Of a stretch of DNA of 64,000 nucleotides, positions 51,807 through 60,167 are shown one piece after another. The translations under genes and the position numbers were made by a program. Origin of the DNA: Bacteroidales bacterium (lineage in GTDB: Bacteria > Bacteroidota > Bacteroidia > Bacteroidales > Muribaculaceae); the NCBI GenBank assembly GCA_900768685.1, contig CAAGDX010000019.1, forward strand, positions 102,689 to 166,688. The letters are read 5' to 3'. The first letter of the stretch is position 1, and every line of letters begins with the position of its first letter. The notes beneath the pieces are model-generated. The model did no database searches, was not told the DNA's origin, and saw only the letters and a program-made list of their open reading frames with translations.

Positions 51807-52601
51807 TTAGTGCATATCACCGAATTTGGGTGGTGCAATAGTGGGATTGCTGCGGTAACCGCCATTTGCATTTACGAGAATGTTGTAGAGGATGCCACCT
51901 ACGTCTATTCCAATATCGCTACCTCCGAGTTTGAAGTAAGGCATTACCATTGGCTGTGTACGCCAGCGGTTTTCCACTATGGAGTGATACGTTTGGGCAC
52001 CTACTTTAACTCCGAATTTGCTACTGAAACTAAAGTCAAAATATCCACCGAAATTTGTGGTTCCAATGTATCCGGACATTGCGGGTGAAAAACCTCCGCT
52101 TGCAGTGCTGTAGCTGCCAAAACCTGTGAGGCTGAGGTTATCGCTTATTTTATATGTGATACTTCCTCCATAACTCCATTGGGTGGCAAGTCCACGAAAA
52201 TAGCCGTATTTAGTAGCGTCGCCGTATGCTTCAAAAGTGAGATTGCCATACTGCTGCCAAAGGTTGATGGCTCCGCTATCCATATTCATCAGTCCGGGCA
52301 TTTCTTGTCTGCCGCCGGAAGCATAAATGCCACCGGCACTCCAGCTTGCAATCGGCGCAATCCCGGGGTATGTTCGGAATCCCGTGATATGTATAGGCGA
52401 ATAATCCATGTGTAGAGGATTTTTCGGCGTGTTTGGAGAATAGTTGTAAACCGCTGTGCCACTTCCGTTTTCAGGCATTTGTGGTGAATGAATCACAGAA
52501 CTCTCGGGCACATCGGTGACTGTCACGGTATCTTTCTGCTCCACTTGTGCGAAAAGTGAAACAGGTAACAAAGATAATATGAAGATAAGAGCCTGTTTCA
52601 A
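51807..52601 (-). CDS. Predicted outer-membrane beta-barrel or surface protein
   Basis: A 264-residue protein with a signal peptide (MKQALIFILSLLPVSLFA, cleavage before Q). The rest is rich in Gly, Tyr, Ser and Asn with alternating beta-strand patterns (SITYKISDNLSLTGFGSYS, GYFDFSFSSKFGVKVGAQ), as in small Bacteroidales outer-membrane barrels. The start codon is TTG, inside a copy of the dispersed repeat where other copies have ATG. Last gene of the dnaN-rlmB run. No family recognised. Confidence 0.75.
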   Translation of the reverse strand: MKQALIFILSLLPVSLFAQVEQKDTVTVTDVPESSVIHSPQMPENGSGTAVYNYSPNTPKNPLHMDYSPIHITGFRTYPGIAPIASWSAGGIYASGGRQEMPGLMNMDSGAINLWQQYGNLTFEAYGDATKYGYFRGLATQWSYGGSITYKISDNLSLTGFGSYSTASGGFSPAMSGYIGTTNFGGYFDFSFSSKFGVKVGAQTYHSIVENRWRTQPMVMPYFKLGGSDIGIDVGGILYNILVNANGGYRSNPTIAPPKFGDMH

Positions 52602-52628
52602 AACTTATCTTCTATTAGAGGCTGTTTC
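52586..52628 (-). repeat. Two dispersed boundary repeats (copies K and L)
   Basis: Copy K (52586-52600, plus strand TAAGAGCCTGTTTCA) contains the TTG start of the beta-barrel gene. Copy L (52615-52628, TTAGAGGCTGTTTC) contains the rlmB stop codon. They are in the same orientation 14 bases apart. Confidence 0.7.
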
Positions 52629-53355
52629 TTTGCCTTACAACTTCATAAATCATGATTGCGGCTGCTACGGAAACGTTGAGGGAACTGATGTGTCCGTATT
52701 CCGGGATTGCCACAAGGGTGTCGCACTGGCGGAGAACATCAGGTGAAATGCCGATATCTTCTGCTCCCATTACGAGTGCAACAGGGCTTGTGAAATCAGC
52801 TTTGGTGTAAAGAGTAGATGTTTTTTCGTTTGCTGCAACTACCTGCAAGCCGTTGTCTTTAAGAAATTTAACTGCAGAATAAATGTTTTTCTCACGGCAT
52901 ACCGGAATGTGGTGTAAAGCACCTGCAGACGTTTTTATGGCATCACCGTTTACGCTTACACTGCCTTGCTCCGGAATGACAATTGCATTCACTCCGGCAC
53001 ACTCGCAAGTGCGTGCTATGGCACCGAAGTTTCTCACGTCTGTGATGCCGTCCAGCACTACTATAAAAGGCAGTTTTCCCTGCTCGTAGAGGTCCGGAAT
53101 CACGTTTTCAAGTTTGTGATATGTGACTGCAGACAGAATGGCTAATACACCCTGGTGATTTTTGCGTGTTATCTTGTTTATTTTCTCCACGGGCACTCTG
53201 CGAGTAACTATCCCGTATTCTCTTACGAGTGAGAACAGTTCTGCAGCAAGGTCACCGGATAAGTCTTTCTTTATCAGTATTTTGTCTATGTCTTTGCCTG
53301 CTTGTATTGCTTCTATTACGGCTCTAATACCGAAGATGTATTCGTCTGATTGCAT
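52615..53355 (-). CDS. rlmB: 23S rRNA (guanosine-2'-O)-methyltransferase, TrmH/RlmB type
   Basis: A 246-residue SpoU methyltransferase with the substrate-binding N-terminal domain (EYIFGIRAVIEAI at residues 5-17) and the knotted SAM domain: DGITDVRNFGAIARTCECAG near 101-120, VMGAEDIGIS near 192-201 and IPEYGHISSLNVSVAAAI near 212-229. Expected to methylate G2251 (E. coli numbering). Its stop is in repeat copy L. Confidence 0.94.
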   Translation of the reverse strand: MQSDEYIFGIRAVIEAIQAGKDIDKILIKKDLSGDLAAELFSLVREYGIVTRRVPVEKINKITRKNHQGVLAILSAVTYHKLENVIPDLYEQGKLPFIVVLDGITDVRNFGAIARTCECAGVNAIVIPEQGSVSVNGDAIKTSAGALHHIPVCREKNIYSAVKFLKDNGLQVVAANEKTSTLYTKADFTSPVALVMGAEDIGISPDVLRQCDTLVAIPEYGHISSLNVSVAAAIMIYEVVRQRNSL

Positions 53356-53374
53356 GTGTAATAAAGTATAAAAA

Positions 53375-55039
53375 TCAAAATTTGTTGTTAAGGAGAGAAA
53401 TAGCGTTGTTTCTTGCAGCGGTATCTATGCTTGAACCGCTTAACATGAGTGCGATTTCGTCTATTCTTTGGTTCTCGTCAAGCTTTGTAATGCAAGTATT
53501 TGTGGCTGTTTCAGAGTCTTGTTTATATACTTTGTAGTGTGAGTAGCCTTTTGCAGCCACTTGCGGCAAGTGAGTGATGGCGATAACCTGGATTGTGTTT
53601 GAAATTTGCTTCATGAGCAGTCCCATACGGTGTGCAATTTCGCCTGAAACACCGGTATCGACTTCATCAAAGATTATTGACGGCAACTGCATTTTGTCTG
53701 CCACGATAGCTTTGATAGACAGCATGATGCGTGATATTTCGCCACCGGAAGCGGAGTTGCGGATAGGTAGGGGCGTTTGGTTTTTGTTAAAAGCAAAAAG
53801 AAATTCAATTGCATCAATTCCTGTTGCACTCAATTCCGTTTGCTCCACATTTATTTTTACATTAAGGTTTTTCATACCCAGTGGGACAGCCTTTTCACGG
53901 AGTTCTTCCGCAAAAATCTCAGCTTGACGTTTACGAGCATCCGAAATGCGTTCCGCCACTTTGAGTGCAGCGGCTTTAGCTTTTATTATCTTGTGTTGCA
54001 AGTCTTTAACGAGTGTGTCTGCATTGTCAACTTCCGAGAGTTTGTGGCGATATTCGTCTGCTATAGCCAAAAGTTGCTCCACGGATTCCACGGAATGTCG
54101 GCGGTAAAGGTCGTAAAGTTCCGCGAGGCGATTCTCGATATTTTCAAGATTCGCAGGGTCGGCATTGAGATTGTTATCGTAGTTTCGGTATGTTTCCGCA
54201 ATGTCCTGAAGTTCTATTTTTGTTTCTTCCAGGCGGTTGCTGATGTTTTGAGAATCATTAAAAACGTCATCTAACGCCCTTGCAGCTTGGATAGCCTCTT
54301 TGATTTGCGTGAGAATGGCAGTGGGAGAATCAGCGAGAATGGAAACAGCCTTGCCGAGATTGTATTTGATGTCCGTCATGTTGGCAAGGATTTCGCGTTC
54401 ACGCTCCAGCTCTTCCTGCATCTGCGGATAGAGGTGAGCATCATCTATTTTTTGGAGCTGAAAACGCATAAATTCCTGATTTGCACGAGATGCCTCAATT
54501 TGCTTTTTGAGTGCAACGTATTGCTTCATGCCTTTGCGATATTCACCATATAGTTTGGCGTATTCGTCAAGGTCTGCCGTATTACCTGCCAGTGCGTCAA
54601 TTATTTGCAGCTGATATTCGCTTGAAGCGAGGAGCAGGTTTTGATGTTGTGAATGAATGTCAACGAGTTGCAGTGCTATTTCTTTCAGCACGTCAAGAGT
54701 TACGGGAGTATCGTTCACAAAAGCACGAGAACGTCCTTGTGGAGTGATTTCGCGGCGCAGAGTAAGTGTTTCTCCGTTGTCGTCAAGTTCATTTTCCGAG
54801 AGAAGATTGCGGATAGCAGTGTATTTTGCTACGTTAAATTCCGCTTCCACAATAGATTTTTTGTCTTCGTTGCGGAGTACTTTCGTGTCTGCTCTGCCTC
54901 CAAGAATGAGAGATAATGCACCGAGAATGATGGATTTTCCGGCACCTGTTTCGCCGGTAATCACATTCAGCCCTTCCGTGAAAGAAATATCGATGTTGTC
55001 GATAAGAGCGTAATTTGAGATATGTAAGTTTTTTAGCAT
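53375..55039 (-). CDS. recN: DNA repair protein RecN
   Basis: A 554-residue SMC-like ATPase. Walker A is VITGETGAGKSIILGAL near residues 28-44, central coiled coil spans about 150-360, the ABC signature is NSASGGEISRIMLSIKA near 418-434 and Walker B is SIIFDEVDTGVSGEIA near 445-460. It acts in double-strand-break repair. It follows porD by 6 bases on the same strand. Confidence 0.97.
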   Translation of the reverse strand: MLKNLHISNYALIDNIDISFTEGLNVITGETGAGKSIILGALSLILGGRADTKVLRNEDKKSIVEAEFNVAKYTAIRNLLSENELDDNGETLTLRREITPQGRSRAFVNDTPVTLDVLKEIALQLVDIHSQHQNLLLASSEYQLQIIDALAGNTADLDEYAKLYGEYRKGMKQYVALKKQIEASRANQEFMRFQLQKIDDAHLYPQMQEELEREREILANMTDIKYNLGKAVSILADSPTAILTQIKEAIQAARALDDVFNDSQNISNRLEETKIELQDIAETYRNYDNNLNADPANLENIENRLAELYDLYRRHSVESVEQLLAIADEYRHKLSEVDNADTLVKDLQHKIIKAKAAALKVAERISDARKRQAEIFAEELREKAVPLGMKNLNVKINVEQTELSATGIDAIEFLFAFNKNQTPLPIRNSASGGEISRIMLSIKAIVADKMQLPSIIFDEVDTGVSGEIAHRMGLLMKQISNTIQVIAITHLPQVAAKGYSHYKVYKQDSETATNTCITKLDENQRIDEIALMLSGSSIDTAARNNAISLLNNKF

Positions 55040-55045
55040 CGGCTC

Positions 55046-55960
55046 TTATTCGTTACGTCCGTCTTTAATCATATTTATTCGCGTCATCTCCGTTGGGTAA
55101 ATAGGCGAGAGAATTTCGTAGGCTTTTTTTCTTTCGTCAGTTGTACCTTTGGTGTAGATGTTTACGAGTTCATCAAGTTTAGCATCTTTGAAAATGGAAA
55201 GTGCCACAGACATGGAGTTTGCTTGATGCACTTTTTGGATAATATCAAGTGTAGATGTTATTGCGGCACGTCCTTTGTCCGGCGATAGCACCATTTCGTC
55301 AAGTCCCGTACGGTGATAAGTGTAGAGGAGGTCTCTTATGGCATTAGTGCTCGGGTCTGTGTATGAAGACAGCACCGCACTGCGATTTTTTGTGTCCTCA
55401 AAGGCTTTCCAACCTGTTTCGCCGGAAGATTGTGCCATTTGCACCACGTTTGCACAAAGGTCGAAGTATTCCTGTCCGCCGCGAGGGGAGAAAGAATCAA
55501 AATCTATGGCAATAATCAGGTATGCATAGAAATTCAGGATTGCGGTGAGCTGGCTTTCCATAGATGTGTGTGAAAATACGAGCGGCTCGTTTTCCTGATA
55601 TGTAAATTCTATTTTGGTGTCTTTGAAATTGAGTAGGGTAGTGGTGTAAGTGCTGTTATACACTGGTCTTGAGGACTGCACTTGCAAGTCGCCGGTAAAG
55701 GTGTTTGTTTCCGCATTGTGTTCCGCAATAGTGAAAAACATTCGGCACTCTATTCTCTCGTTTGTTGAAAACTGAGCATTGGTGAAATGATTTTCATTGA
55801 GGTAATCCGTGATGGCATTTTGCAGAGTTTTAAACACACTCTTGTTTGTGGTTTGCACCTTGTCTGAATTTATCTCCACGTTGCAGTTAAGCTCCTGTGA
55901 GTAGGCGGCAAGGCAGCAGAGAGAAAATAATATGCTTGTCAGCAGACTTTTAATTCTCAT
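55046..55960 (-). CDS. porD: PorD-like protein (DUF4835), T9SS-associated
   Basis: A 304-residue exported protein of family DUF4835. Signal peptide residues 1-21, then QELNCNVEINSDKVQTTNK, the typical start of mature PorD-family proteins, and LINFYAYLIIAIDFDSFSPRGG-like segment near residues 141-162. The family is linked to type IX secretion in Porphyromonas and lies between coaBC and recN in many Bacteroidetes. It overlaps coaBC by four bases. Confidence 0.9.
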   Translation of the reverse strand: MRIKSLLTSILFSLCCLAAYSQELNCNVEINSDKVQTTNKSVFKTLQNAITDYLNENHFTNAQFSTNERIECRMFFTIAEHNAETNTFTGDLQVQSSRPVYNSTYTTTLLNFKDTKIEFTYQENEPLVFSHTSMESQLTAILNFYAYLIIAIDFDSFSPRGGQEYFDLCANVVQMAQSSGETGWKAFEDTKNRSAVLSSYTDPSTNAIRDLLYTYHRTGLDEMVLSPDKGRAAITSTLDIIQKVHQANSMSVALSIFKDAKLDELVNIYTKGTTDERKKAYEILSPIYPTEMTRINMIKDGRNE

Positions 55961-57159
55961 TTTTTGAGGTCTATTATAGCGTTTACAATGTCTGCAGCTA
56001 CTTCCGTTTTAGATTTGAGCGGAAAAGAAACGGGGGAGCCTTTTTGCGTGAAGACTGTAACCTTGTTTGTGTCTGTGCCGAAGCCTGCACCTTTGTCGCG
56101 AAGGGAGTTTAGCACTATCATATCCAGGTTTTTACGACTCATCTTTTCCAGTGCGTTTATTTCCTCATTATCAGTTTCCAGAGCGAAGCCAACGAGTATT
56201 TGTCCTTCTTTTTTTGTTTGTCCGAGAGTTGCGGCGATGTCGGGATTTTTCACGAGGCGTATTTGTGGAATCTCGCTTTTCTCACGTTTAATTTTTTTGT
56301 CGGCAACTGTTTCCGGAGCATAGTCCGCCACCGCGGCACACATAATTCCGCAGTCTGCCGTTGGAAAAATTTCCGTACATTTTTCCAGCATTTCGCGTGC
56401 GGATTCAATGTGAATTACGTTTACGTTTTTGTGAACTTCCCGGATATCTACAGGACCGCTTACGAGCGTAACTTTAGCACCGCGAGATGCAGCACAGTTT
56501 GCTATGGCATAGCCCATCTTGCCGGTGGAATAATTGCCTATGAAGCGGACAGGGTCTATTTTTTCGTGTGTAGGTCCTGCGGTAATAAGGAAATGTTTGC
56601 CTTCAAGGTCTTTTGGCGTGAAAAAGTCTGCAAGAACTTTCACCATATTTTCCGGTTCTTCCATTCTGCCTTTGCCTATAAGGTGGCTTGCAAGTTCTCC
56701 CTCGGCAGGTTCAATGATGATATTGCCGTAGCTTTTGAGCATTTCAATATTGCGGACAGTGGAAGGGTGACGCATCATGTCCAAGTCCATGGAAGGTGCC
56801 ACGAAAACTTGCGATTTTGCAGAAAGATACGTTGTTACGAGCATATTGTCTGCAATTCCGTTTGCCATTTTTCCGATGGTGGAGGCTGTGGCAGGTGCTA
56901 CAAGCATTGCATCAGCCCAGAGTCCTAAATCCACGTGTGAATTCCACTGTCCGGTGTTGGCAGTGAAAAACTCCGTGATTACGGGTTTGCCGGAGAGGGT
57001 AGATAATGTGAGGGGAGTGATAAATTCGCGTGCGGATGGAGTCATAATCACTTGCACTTCCGCACCTGCTTTCACGAGCAGGCGTACAAGTGTGGCACAC
57101 TTGTATGCTGCGATACCGCCACAAATACCCAATACAATATGTTTTCCTTTAAGCGACAT
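55957..57159 (-). CDS. coaBC: Bifunctional phosphopantothenoylcysteine decarboxylase/synthetase
   Basis: A 400-residue flavoprotein of coenzyme A synthesis. The decarboxylase half shows GICGGIAAYKCATLVRLL near residues 12-29, the active His in NSHVDLGLWADAMLVAPAT near 73-91 and PSMDLDMMRHP near 122-132; the synthetase half begins near 185 with FLITAGPTHEKIDPVRFIGN and has the KIKREKSEIP strap near 293. It uses CTP and cysteine. Confidence 0.96.
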   Translation of the reverse strand: MSLKGKHIVLGICGGIAAYKCATLVRLLVKAGAEVQVIMTPSAREFITPLTLSTLSGKPVITEFFTANTGQWNSHVDLGLWADAMLVAPATASTIGKMANGIADNMLVTTYLSAKSQVFVAPSMDLDMMRHPSTVRNIEMLKSYGNIIIEPAEGELASHLIGKGRMEEPENMVKVLADFFTPKDLEGKHFLITAGPTHEKIDPVRFIGNYSTGKMGYAIANCAASRGAKVTLVSGPVDIREVHKNVNVIHIESAREMLEKCTEIFPTADCGIMCAAVADYAPETVADKKIKREKSEIPQIRLVKNPDIAATLGQTKKEGQILVGFALETDNEEINALEKMSRKNLDMIVLNSLRDKGAGFGTDTNKVTVFTQKGSPVSFPLKSKTEVAADIVNAIIDLKK

Positions 57160-57206
57160 TTTCTTATATATTTGGTGAAATGCCCGGTGACATACCGAGC
57201 ATTATT

Positions 57207-57968
57207 TTATTTCAATTCGAATTTCAGTCTTGTGAAGTGCTTTTTAGTGTCTGCGGTGAAATCGCCATCCATAATCCAGCCGTAATAGCCGGGGTCTTTC
57301 TTGAACACTTCTTTAAGCAACATTCCCTTGTATTTGCCGAAGTTTACCACAGCTTCGCCTTTGTCGTTTTTGATAAGTCGTCCTGCGAGGTCTATATTAT
57401 TGCCGTATGTGGTGTATTCTGCAAGTTTTTCCACATCGTTAGGCAAGTCGCCGTACTTGTCCAGTTGTGCTTTTAGAACCTCGTAAGTGGCTCTCGTATC
57501 AGCATTTGCAGAGTGAGCGTTTTCCAAGTCACCGTTGCAGTAAAATCTATATGCCGCCACGAGTGTGCGTTGCTCTTTCTTATGGAAAATATTCTGCACG
57601 TCAATCATTTTGGCTCTGGTGAAGTCAAAATCCACTTCGGCACGAGCAAATTCTTCCGCAAGCATAGGGATGTCAAAGCGGTTTGAATTATATCCGGCAA
57701 AGTCGCAACCCGTAAATTCTTGTGCAAGCTGTGCTGCAATTTCCTTGAAAGTGCGTTCGTTTGCAACATCGGCATCAGTAATGCCGTGAACGGCAGTGGA
57801 TTCCGCAGGAATTGGCATTTCCGGGTTTACGCGTATTGTTTTTTCTTTAGTTTCGCCGTTTGGCATCACTTTTATGTAACTGATTTCCACAATACGGTCG
57901 CGAACCACGTTTATTCCCGTAGTTTCAAGGTCAAAAAATACTATAGGTTTCTTTAGGTTCAGTTCCAT
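57207..57968 (-). CDS. DnaQ-like 3'-5' exonuclease (polymerase III epsilon family)
   Basis: A 253-residue DEDDh exonuclease: FFDLETTGI near residues 11-19 (Exo I), FAGYNSNRFDIPMLAEEF near 94-111 (Exo II) and SANADTRATYEVL with HSANADT (Exo III His) near 153-165. The C-terminal 60 residues (VVNFGKYKGMLLKEVFKKDP) are a DUF3820-like module common in Bacteroidetes versions. Probably proofreading or repair; it overlaps dnaN by one base, supporting a replication role. Confidence 0.92.
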   Translation of the reverse strand: MELNLKKPIVFFDLETTGINVVRDRIVEISYIKVMPNGETKEKTIRVNPEMPIPAESTAVHGITDADVANERTFKEIAAQLAQEFTGCDFAGYNSNRFDIPMLAEEFARAEVDFDFTRAKMIDVQNIFHKKEQRTLVAAYRFYCNGDLENAHSANADTRATYEVLKAQLDKYGDLPNDVEKLAEYTTYGNNIDLAGRLIKNDKGEAVVNFGKYKGMLLKEVFKKDPGYYGWIMDGDFTADTKKHFTRLKFELK

Positions 57969-59098
57969 TAGAATTCAGTTACGGACATTGGCATAAGGAG
58001 AATCACAAGGTCACATTTTTCAGGATTTTCCGATGGTGTGAATACTCCCGGGCGAGATGGGTCGGCAAGTTGAATAATAACGTTTTCCGTGGTGAGAGTG
58101 GAGAAGATTTCAATGAGAAATTGTGCAGAGAAACCAATCACCATTTCCGTGCCTGTGAAGTCGCAGCGGAGAGTTTCTTCGCCGAGTGTGCAGAAGCCTT
58201 TGTCTTGAGTTTTAATCACGAGTTGCTCCGGTGTGATGCGGAATTTCATGAGTTTGTGGCTCTGGTCACCGAAGATAGCCATACGTTTTACGGAGTTGAG
58301 AAGCTGCTGACGGTCAACGGTTAAAGTGTATGGGTTAGAAACCGGAATTACCTTGTTGTATGCCGGGAATTCGCCTTTGATAAAGCTGCTGCAGAGTTCG
58401 AATTCGCCGTTAGAGAAAGTCACATTCTGGTTTGTGAGAGTGATTTTGAGGTTATCGTCTTTGCCGAGAATGCTTTTGAGAATATTTGCCGGCTTTACGG
58501 GGAGAATAAATGAGCCTTCAATACCCGGCTCGAAGTTTGTATTGATAAAGCGTACGAGTTTGTGAGTGTCAGAAGCCACAAATGTGATGTCGTTGTAGTG
58601 AATATCCCAGAGGATACCCATCATTTGTGGACGGACAGCTTCAGTGCCAACGGCAAAAATAGTGTTGTCAATACCTGAAAGCACGATAGAACCGGCACAT
58701 TCGAGTTTTAGGTTTTGTTCGTTTTCTTCGCTTGAAATTGTTTCCGGATATTCTTCACCGCGGATACCCACAAATTCGTAGTTACCACCTGTGTAAGTAA
58801 TTTTTATTTCGTATGTTTCCGGGTTTACTTCAAAGTTTACGCCAACGTCAGGCAGTTCTTTCATCAAATCCACCATTCTGCGTGCATCTACGCAAAAACG
58901 CATATTAGAGTCTGAGTCTGCAACGTTAAGGCTGATTTTAAGGGTGTTTTCAAGGTCGGAGCCTATCACAGTGAGTACTCCATCGTTCAGTTCAAACAAG
59001 AAATTGTTTAAAACAGCCATTGCGTTTTTGGAATTGATAACCTTGGACACTGCGGAAACGGCAGCACTGAGGGTCTTGCTCTGTACACTAAATTTCAT
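57968..59098 (-). CDS. dnaN: DNA polymerase III sliding clamp
   Basis: A 376-residue beta clamp: MKFSVQSKTLSAAVSAVSKV at the start, three repeated domains of about 125 residues and the C-terminus VILLMPMSVTEF (family PMRL-like end). It encircles DNA as a dimer. It heads the run dnaN-dnaQ-coaBC-porD-recN-rlmB and has a good promoter upstream. It is not next to dnaA or an origin in this window. Confidence 0.97.
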   Translation of the reverse strand: MKFSVQSKTLSAAVSAVSKVINSKNAMAVLNNFLFELNDGVLTVIGSDLENTLKISLNVADSDSNMRFCVDARRMVDLMKELPDVGVNFEVNPETYEIKITYTGGNYEFVGIRGEEYPETISSEENEQNLKLECAGSIVLSGIDNTIFAVGTEAVRPQMMGILWDIHYNDITFVASDTHKLVRFINTNFEPGIEGSFILPVKPANILKSILGKDDNLKITLTNQNVTFSNGEFELCSSFIKGEFPAYNKVIPVSNPYTLTVDRQQLLNSVKRMAIFGDQSHKLMKFRITPEQLVIKTQDKGFCTLGEETLRCDFTGTEMVIGFSAQFLIEIFSTLTTENVIIQLADPSRPGVFTPSENPEKCDLVILLMPMSVTEF

Positions 59099-59182
59099 TT
59101 TGTTTTATATCTTATTTTGTTAATATTCAGTAAGTTATAGTAGTGCCATAAAAGCGGATTCGCTTTTGGGCATACTACGATA

Positions 59183-59213
59183 CAAAGTTAATTTATTTTT
59201 CCCGTTTTTCCAA
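59183..59213 (-). promoter_or_regulatory. Promoter of dnaN operon
   Basis: TTG (59213-59211), 20 bases, TAACTTTG (59190-59183) on the minus strand; leader of about 80 bases. Confidence 0.7.
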
Positions 59214-59234
59214 TATTTTTCTTTTGAAAATTGC

Positions 59235-60158
59235 TTATTTGAAAAAACTTGTGAAATATGCGGGGAAAGGAGTTTCAAAACTTAGTGGCTCACCGGTACG
59301 AGGCTGGTAAAAAGCAAGTTTATATGCGTGGAGGCACATACGCTTTATGTCGTCCATTTTAGCTCCATATTTGTAGTCACCGAGGATAGGGTGGTGGAGC
59401 ACGGACATGTGTACTCGGATTTGGTTTTTGCGACCTGTATGGAGGTGTAATTCAATGAGTGACAAACCTTTGCCCTTTTTGAGCAGTTTCCAGTCCGTCC
59501 AAGCCCATTTTCCCCCGTTGTCTGTGCGGCTACTGATAATTTTCAGGCTTTCCGTGTCTTTAAGCCAACTTTTGACGCTTCCTTCTTCGTCTTTCATTTC
59601 ACCTTCCACCACTGCTACGTAGCGGCGGTCGATAATGGTCTTTTTCCAGTCTTTTGTGAGCAACTGCTGTACTTCCGTACTTTTTGCGTACATCATCAGT
59701 CCTGTGGTGCGAGCGTCAAGGCGGTGCACAACGTGTGCAGTGCAGTTTTGACGTGAATCCACAAAATAGCGATCCAGCAAGTCTTTCATATTCAGGCTGC
59801 TTTTGCCTACACCCATGGAAAGTACTTCATCTGCCTTGTTTACCACTATCACGTCATCATCCTCATATATTATGTCAAAATACGGTGTGTAGTCAAAACT
59901 TTTTCTGTTGCCTCCGGGGTGCTTGCTTATTTCCACAATCATACCCGGTTTTACGTTGAAATCATGCCGGGTTACCACATCGTGTTCTACGAGAATACCG
60001 CCGCCGGTCAGTATTCCTTTTGCTTTGGTTTTGCTGATACCGTTAAGGCTTTTCATAATAAAGTCCATAAGCGGCATTTCTTCTTTTGCCACAAACTGGG
60101 TGTATTTTGTATCTACACGGCGTACTCCGCCTGTTGCACGATTTTTTGAGTGTCGCAT
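59235..60158 (-). CDS. RluA-family pseudouridine synthase
   Basis: A 307-residue enzyme with an N-terminal S4-like RNA-binding part (LMDFIMKSLNGISKTKAKGIL near residues 31-51) and a catalytic RluA domain: HVVHRLDARTTGLMMYAK near 147-164 with the catalytic Asp, RRYVAVVEG near 186 and HTGRKNQIRVHMSVLHHPILG near 250-270. Target uridine (23S or tRNA) cannot be assigned. Confidence 0.93.
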   Translation of the reverse strand: MRHSKNRATGGVRRVDTKYTQFVAKEEMPLMDFIMKSLNGISKTKAKGILTGGGILVEHDVVTRHDFNVKPGMIVEISKHPGGNRKSFDYTPYFDIIYEDDDVIVVNKADEVLSMGVGKSSLNMKDLLDRYFVDSRQNCTAHVVHRLDARTTGLMMYAKSTEVQQLLTKDWKKTIIDRRYVAVVEGEMKDEEGSVKSWLKDTESLKIISSRTDNGGKWAWTDWKLLKKGKGLSLIELHLHTGRKNQIRVHMSVLHHPILGDYKYGAKMDDIKRMCLHAYKLAFYQPRTGEPLSFETPFPAYFTSFFK

Positions 60159-60167
60159 AAAATTGAA

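Noticed and set aside
57968..59234. Possible replication origin near dnaN
   Set aside because: No dnaA gene or cluster of DnaA boxes seen; dnaN is not next to the origin in many Bacteroidales.
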